Assembly: GCA_018679695.1 (NCBI GenBank)
Contig: JAHHKH010000282.1
Coordinates: 1-18,597, forward strand
DNA: 18,597 bases
Origin: Maribacter sp.
Lineage (GTDB): Bacteria > Bacteroidota > Bacteroidia > Flavobacteriales > Flavobacteriaceae
Direction: 5' to 3'
The notes below the pieces were generated by a model, which saw nothing but the letters and a program-made list of their open reading frames with translations, made no database searches and was not told the DNA's origin. The translations under genes and the position numbers were made by a program. Shown piece after piece: positions 15,820 to 18,597 of this stretch. The number at the start of each line of letters is the position of its first letter. Within the stretch, counting starts at the first letter, position 1.

Positions 15820-15847
15820 TAGCAATAATATTTAAGTGAAAAGACCT

Positions 15848-17581
15848 ATGGAGACATTGAAAGAAAAGCAAAAAGACAAGAAGAACCCCACAACTCTTAG
15901 AATCAGCGGGGCGGAAGCGATCATACACTGTTTATTGGCCGAAGGTGTTGATTTACTTTATGGATATCCAGGGGGTGCCATTATGCCTGTTTATGATGAA
16001 CTTTATAAATTCCAGGATAAATTGACCCATGTTTTGACAAGACATGAGCAAGGGGCAACACATGCTGCACAAGGTTTTGCACGTGTTACCGGAAAAGTAG
16101 GTGTAGCCGTGGCTACTTCAGGTCCAGGAGCTACCAATTTGGTTACTGGCTTGGCCGATGCGCAGATCGATTCCACACCCATGGTATGTATCACTGGGCA
16201 GGTACCAAGACATTTGTTAGGTTCGGATGCCTTCCAAGAAACAGATATAATAGGAATTTCAACACCAGTAACCAAATGGAACTATCAGATTACGAGGGCA
16301 GAGGAGATTCCAGAAGTAATGGCTAAGGCCTTTTTTATTGCAAAATCCGGTCGCCCAGGTCCTGTTTTGATTGATATTACCAAGAATGCGCAATATGATA
16401 AATTGGATTTCAAATATGAACGGTGCACAGGTGTACGAAGTTATAAACCTATTCCGCCACCGAACATAGATGCCATTGAGGCTGCTGCGGAGGTGATTAA
16501 TTCTGCTAAAAAGCCATATATCGTATTCGGACAAGGCGTAATACTCGGTGAAGCCGAGGAACAGTTGAAGGCCTTGGTTGAAAAAGCAGGAATACCGGCT
16601 GCATGGACGATTCTTGGGCTTTCTGCAATGAATACCGACCATCCTTTGAATGTTGGTATGGTGGGCATGCATGGGAATTATGGACCTAATGTACTAACCA
16701 ATGAATGCGACGTACTTATCGCTATAGGTATGCGTTTTGATGACAGGGTAACAGGTAGTTTGGATACCTATGCAAAGCAAGCCAAAGTAATCCATTTTGA
16801 AATCGACCCTGCCGAAATCAATAAAAATGTACAAGTGGATATCGCCGTACTAGGCGATTCCAAGGAAACACTAAGCTTATTGCTGCCAAAAATCAAGGAA
16901 AATAGACATGATGAATGGCATAATGAGTTCAAGGAAAAATACAAGATCGAATACGAGGCGGTCATTAAAGAGGAATTGCATCCAACTAAAGAAGGGTTGA
17001 CAATGGCCGAGGTAATCAATGAAATCAATATTGCCTCTAAGCATAAAGCGGTTATCGTGAGTGATGTTGGCCAACACCAGATGATTGCCTGTAGGTACTC
17101 AAAATTCAAGCAGTCAAAGAGCAATATCACTTCGGGAGGTTTAGGAACTATGGGTTTTGCCTTACCGGCGGCTATTGGTGCTAAAATGGGGGCTATGGAT
17201 AGGGAGGTAGTTGCAATTATTGGCGATGGAGGTTACCAAATGACCATTCAGGAATTGGGAACCATATTCCAAAATAAGACCCCGGTGAAGATAGTGGTAC
17301 TGAATAATGACCATTTGGGAATGGTACGCCAATGGCAAGAATTGTTCTTTGAGAGTAGATATGCTTCAACGGTCATGAGTAATCCTAATTTTGTGAAAAT
17401 TGCGGAAGGCTACGATATAACGGCTAAAAAAGTGACCGATCGAAAAGATCTAAAAGCTGCAGTCGATGAAATGATAGCCTCGAAGGACGCTTATTTCTTG
17501 GAAGTAAAAGTAGAAAAAGAAGACAATGTATTTCCTATGATCCCATCAGGGGCTTCAGTATCTGATATCAGACTAAAATAG
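15848..17581 (+). CDS. ilvB: Acetolactate synthase large (catalytic) subunit
   Basis: This 577-residue ThDP- and FAD-dependent enzyme condenses pyruvate with pyruvate or 2-oxobutyrate, the first common step of valine and isoleucine synthesis. I choose the ATG at 15848 (METLKEKQ), preceded by a GAAAAG purine run; a GTG at 15836 would add four residues. The N-terminal ThDP domain has GYPGGAIMPVYDEL (40-53) and the catalytic Glu67 in TRHEQGATHAAQGFAR. GPGATNLVTGLADAQIDSTP and GQVPRHLLGSDAFQE follow. The central FAD domain includes GMRFDDRVTG. The C-terminal ThDP-binding motif runs from GDGGYQM (Asp460) to LNNDHLGMVRQWQ (Asn487), which supply metal ligands. Full length. It is followed 78 bp later by the regulatory subunit gene ilvN. 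Confidence 0.97.
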   Translation: METLKEKQKDKKNPTTLRISGAEAIIHCLLAEGVDLLYGYPGGAIMPVYDELYKFQDKLTHVLTRHEQGATHAAQGFARVTGKVGVAVATSGPGATNLVTGLADAQIDSTPMVCITGQVPRHLLGSDAFQETDIIGISTPVTKWNYQITRAEEIPEVMAKAFFIAKSGRPGPVLIDITKNAQYDKLDFKYERCTGVRSYKPIPPPNIDAIEAAAEVINSAKKPYIVFGQGVILGEAEEQLKALVEKAGIPAAWTILGLSAMNTDHPLNVGMVGMHGNYGPNVLTNECDVLIAIGMRFDDRVTGSLDTYAKQAKVIHFEIDPAEINKNVQVDIAVLGDSKETLSLLLPKIKENRHDEWHNEFKEKYKIEYEAVIKEELHPTKEGLTMAEVINEINIASKHKAVIVSDVGQHQMIACRYSKFKQSKSNITSGGLGTMGFALPAAIGAKMGAMDREVVAIIGDGGYQMTIQELGTIFQNKTPVKIVVLNNDHLGMVRQWQELFFESRYASTVMSNPNFVKIAEGYDITAKKVTDRKDLKAAVDEMIASKDAYFLEVKVEKEDNVFPMIPSGASVSDIRLK

Positions 17582-17585
17582 GATC

Positions 17586-17633
17586 TTAAAAGAAAATAGT
17601 AATAATTAAATCTACCCGGTATTATTCTTTTAA
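17586..17633 (+). repeat. Inverted repeat between ilvB and ilvN
   Basis: TTAAAAGAA at 17586-17594 is perfectly complementary to TTCTTTTAA at 17625-17633, starting four bases after the ilvB stop, with additional TAATA/TATTA pairing possible inside. The stem is AT-rich and the loop is long, so it is not a standard terminator. It could mark an mRNA processing or stability site that separates large- and small-subunit expression. The ilvN ATG lies 26 bp downstream. Confidence 0.4.
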
Positions 17634-17659
17634 AATTATAAGGAATATGGGCTTGACTT

Positions 17660-18187
17660 ATGGAAAAACAATGGTTTACAATTTCGGTATATGCCGAAAA
17701 CAATGTGGGCTTATTAAATAGGATATCTGGTATATTCTTGAAAAGACACATCAATATTGAAAGTTTAAACGTCTCAAAATCTGAAATAGAGCATGTTTCT
17801 AAATTTACAATTGTTGTAAATACCACTGAGGATTGGACTCGTAAAATCGTACAGCAGATAGAAAAACAAATAGAGGTGATCAAGGCTTATTATCATGATG
17901 ATGACGAGATCATATACCAAGAATCCGCACTTTTTAAAATAGCCTCGAACTTACTTTTTGATGAGCGTCAAATACAGAACATAATCAAGGAGAGCAATTC
18001 TCAGATTGTAACTGTTTCGCGGAACTTTTTCGTATTGGCCAAAACAGGAAGAAGACATGAAATCGATGAAATGCACGATGCCCTTGAACCTTACGGGATT
18101 ATGCAATTTGTACGTTCTGGAAGATTGGCCGTTTCCAAGGCCGAAATGCCTATTAGCTCGATTTTAAATGAATTTTATCAGGATTAA
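17660..18187 (+). CDS. ilvN: Acetolactate synthase small (regulatory) subunit
   Basis: This 175-residue regulatory subunit activates the IlvB catalytic subunit and confers feedback inhibition by valine. The N-terminal ACT domain covers about residues 5-78: WFTISVYAENNVGLLNRISG (5-24) with the Asn/Gly-Leu-Leu effector motif, then IFLKRHINIESLNVSKSE and FTIVVNTTEDWTRKIVQQIEK. The C-terminal domain (about 85-170) has the ALFKIASN, VTVSRNFFVLAKTGRRHEIDEM and EPYGIMQFVRSGRLAVSK blocks. Length is typical. The ATG at 17660 is chosen over an ATG at 17647, which has an AGGA before it but is out of frame and ends after 18 codons. It lies 78 bp after ilvB and 28 bp before ilvC on the same strand. Confidence 0.95.
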   Translation: MEKQWFTISVYAENNVGLLNRISGIFLKRHINIESLNVSKSEIEHVSKFTIVVNTTEDWTRKIVQQIEKQIEVIKAYYHDDDEIIYQESALFKIASNLLFDERQIQNIIKESNSQIVTVSRNFFVLAKTGRRHEIDEMHDALEPYGIMQFVRSGRLAVSKAEMPISSILNEFYQD

Positions 18188-18215
18188 CAAACAAATACTA
18201 AAACGAGAATACAAA

Positions 18216-18597
18216 ATGACAAATTATTTCAATACACTATCATTACGAGATCAATTGATGCAATTGGGAAAATGCAGGTTTATGGACGCTACCGAGTTTT
18301 CTGATGGTGTAACGGCTTTGAAAGGTAAAAAAATTGTAATTGTTGGTTGTGGGGCACAAGGCCTGAACCAAGGATTGAATATGAGGGATTCCGGGCTTGA
18401 TATTTCCTATACCTTAAGGGATGCCGCGATAAAGGAAAAAAGACAATCCTATAAAAATGCGATTGAAAACGGCTTTACTGTGGGTACCTATGAAGAATTG
18501 GTGCCTTCAGCAGATTTGGTGATTAATCTTACCCCTGATAAGCAGCATACAAACGTGGTCAGCGCAGTAATGCCATTGATGAAAAAGGGGGCTACAT
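18216..18597 (+). CDS. ilvC: Ketol-acid reductoisomerase, class II, N-terminal part (cut by window end)
   Basis: These are the first 127 residues of ketol-acid reductoisomerase, which isomerises and reduces acetolactate and acetohydroxybutyrate with NAD(P)H and Mg2+. The start MTNYFNTLSLRDQLMQLGKC is collinear with the E. coli enzyme, so this is the long class II type (about 490 residues), not the short class I type. The Rossmann motif GCGAQGLNQG spans 44-53 and LVINLTPDKQH covers 101-111. In the cofactor loop Arg68, Lys75, Arg76 and Ser78 match E. coli, but position 69 is Asp where E. coli has Lys. The Mg-binding and knotted C-terminal domains lie beyond the window. The ATG at 18216 is 28 bp after the ilvN stop, so it belongs to the same operon. 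Confidence 0.96.
   Translation, partial: MTNYFNTLSLRDQLMQLGKCRFMDATEFSDGVTALKGKKIVIVGCGAQGLNQGLNMRDSGLDISYTLRDAAIKEKRQSYKNAIENGFTVGTYEELVPSADLVINLTPDKQHTNVVSAVMPLMKKGAT

Noticed and set aside
16259..16672. 137-codon antisense ORF within ilvB
   Set aside because: It lies entirely opposite conserved ilvB coding sequence and its translation has no family pattern.
17647..17703. Short ORF with an AGGA ribosome binding site just before ilvN
   Set aside because: It is out of frame with ilvN and ends after 18 codons; the ACT-domain N-terminus clearly starts at 17660.
17491..17883. 130-codon antisense ORF over the ilvB end and ilvN start
   Set aside because: It is a shadow of the two ilv reading frames, and its Ser/Phe/Ile-rich sequence matches nothing recognisable.

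Overview
The window looks like chromosomal DNA from a member of the Bacteroidota, most likely the family Flavobacteriaceae. This rests on AT-rich intergenic DNA, mostly weak or absent Shine-Dalgarno sites, a TAnnTTTG-type promoter element, a GldL-like membrane protein, a Tat-exported HisC-like aminotransferase, and branched-chain amino acid enzymes that read as typical flavobacterial orthologues. I see no rRNA, tRNA, CRISPR array, insertion sequence or integrase.

Layout. Positions 1-6511 are all on the minus strand: the N-terminal part of an AMP-dependent acyl-CoA synthetase (cut by the window edge), a class V (cysteine desulfurase-like) aminotransferase, an MltF-like lytic transglycosylase lipoprotein, a large gene-free gap (3534-4285), the Tat-exported aminotransferase, a six-helix membrane protein with GldL-like repeats, and a small zinc-finger/nuclease-fold protein. 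A 241-bp divergent region holds a tandem 18-bp direct repeat. It is followed on the plus strand by a tightly packed five-gene operon (6753-11367): DUF2891 lipoprotein, Nramp-fold transporter, pxpA, pxpB, pxpC. Convergent to it is a minus-strand pair, aldehyde dehydrogenase then nitroreductase. After a second large gap (13462-14082) comes the plus-strand ilvD-ilvB-ilvN-ilvC cluster for isoleucine/valine synthesis; ilvC is cut by the window end.

How the genes work together. PxpABC is the ATP-dependent prokaryotic 5-oxoprolinase, which turns 5-oxoproline (pyroglutamate) into glutamate. Here it is co-transcribed with an Nramp-family protein that has lost all four residues normally used to bind divalent metals, and with an exported DUF2891 lipoprotein. 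The simplest reading is a scavenging module in which the lipoprotein acts outside the inner membrane, the Nramp-like protein imports an organic substrate (possibly 5-oxoproline) and PxpABC opens the ring in the cytoplasm. This is the most interesting system in the window. The 5-oxoprolinase step is established; the roles of the other two proteins are inference. The ilv genes encode dihydroxyacid dehydratase, both acetolactate synthase subunits and a class II ketol-acid reductoisomerase, and are an ordinary biosynthetic operon with two notable inverted repeats between genes.
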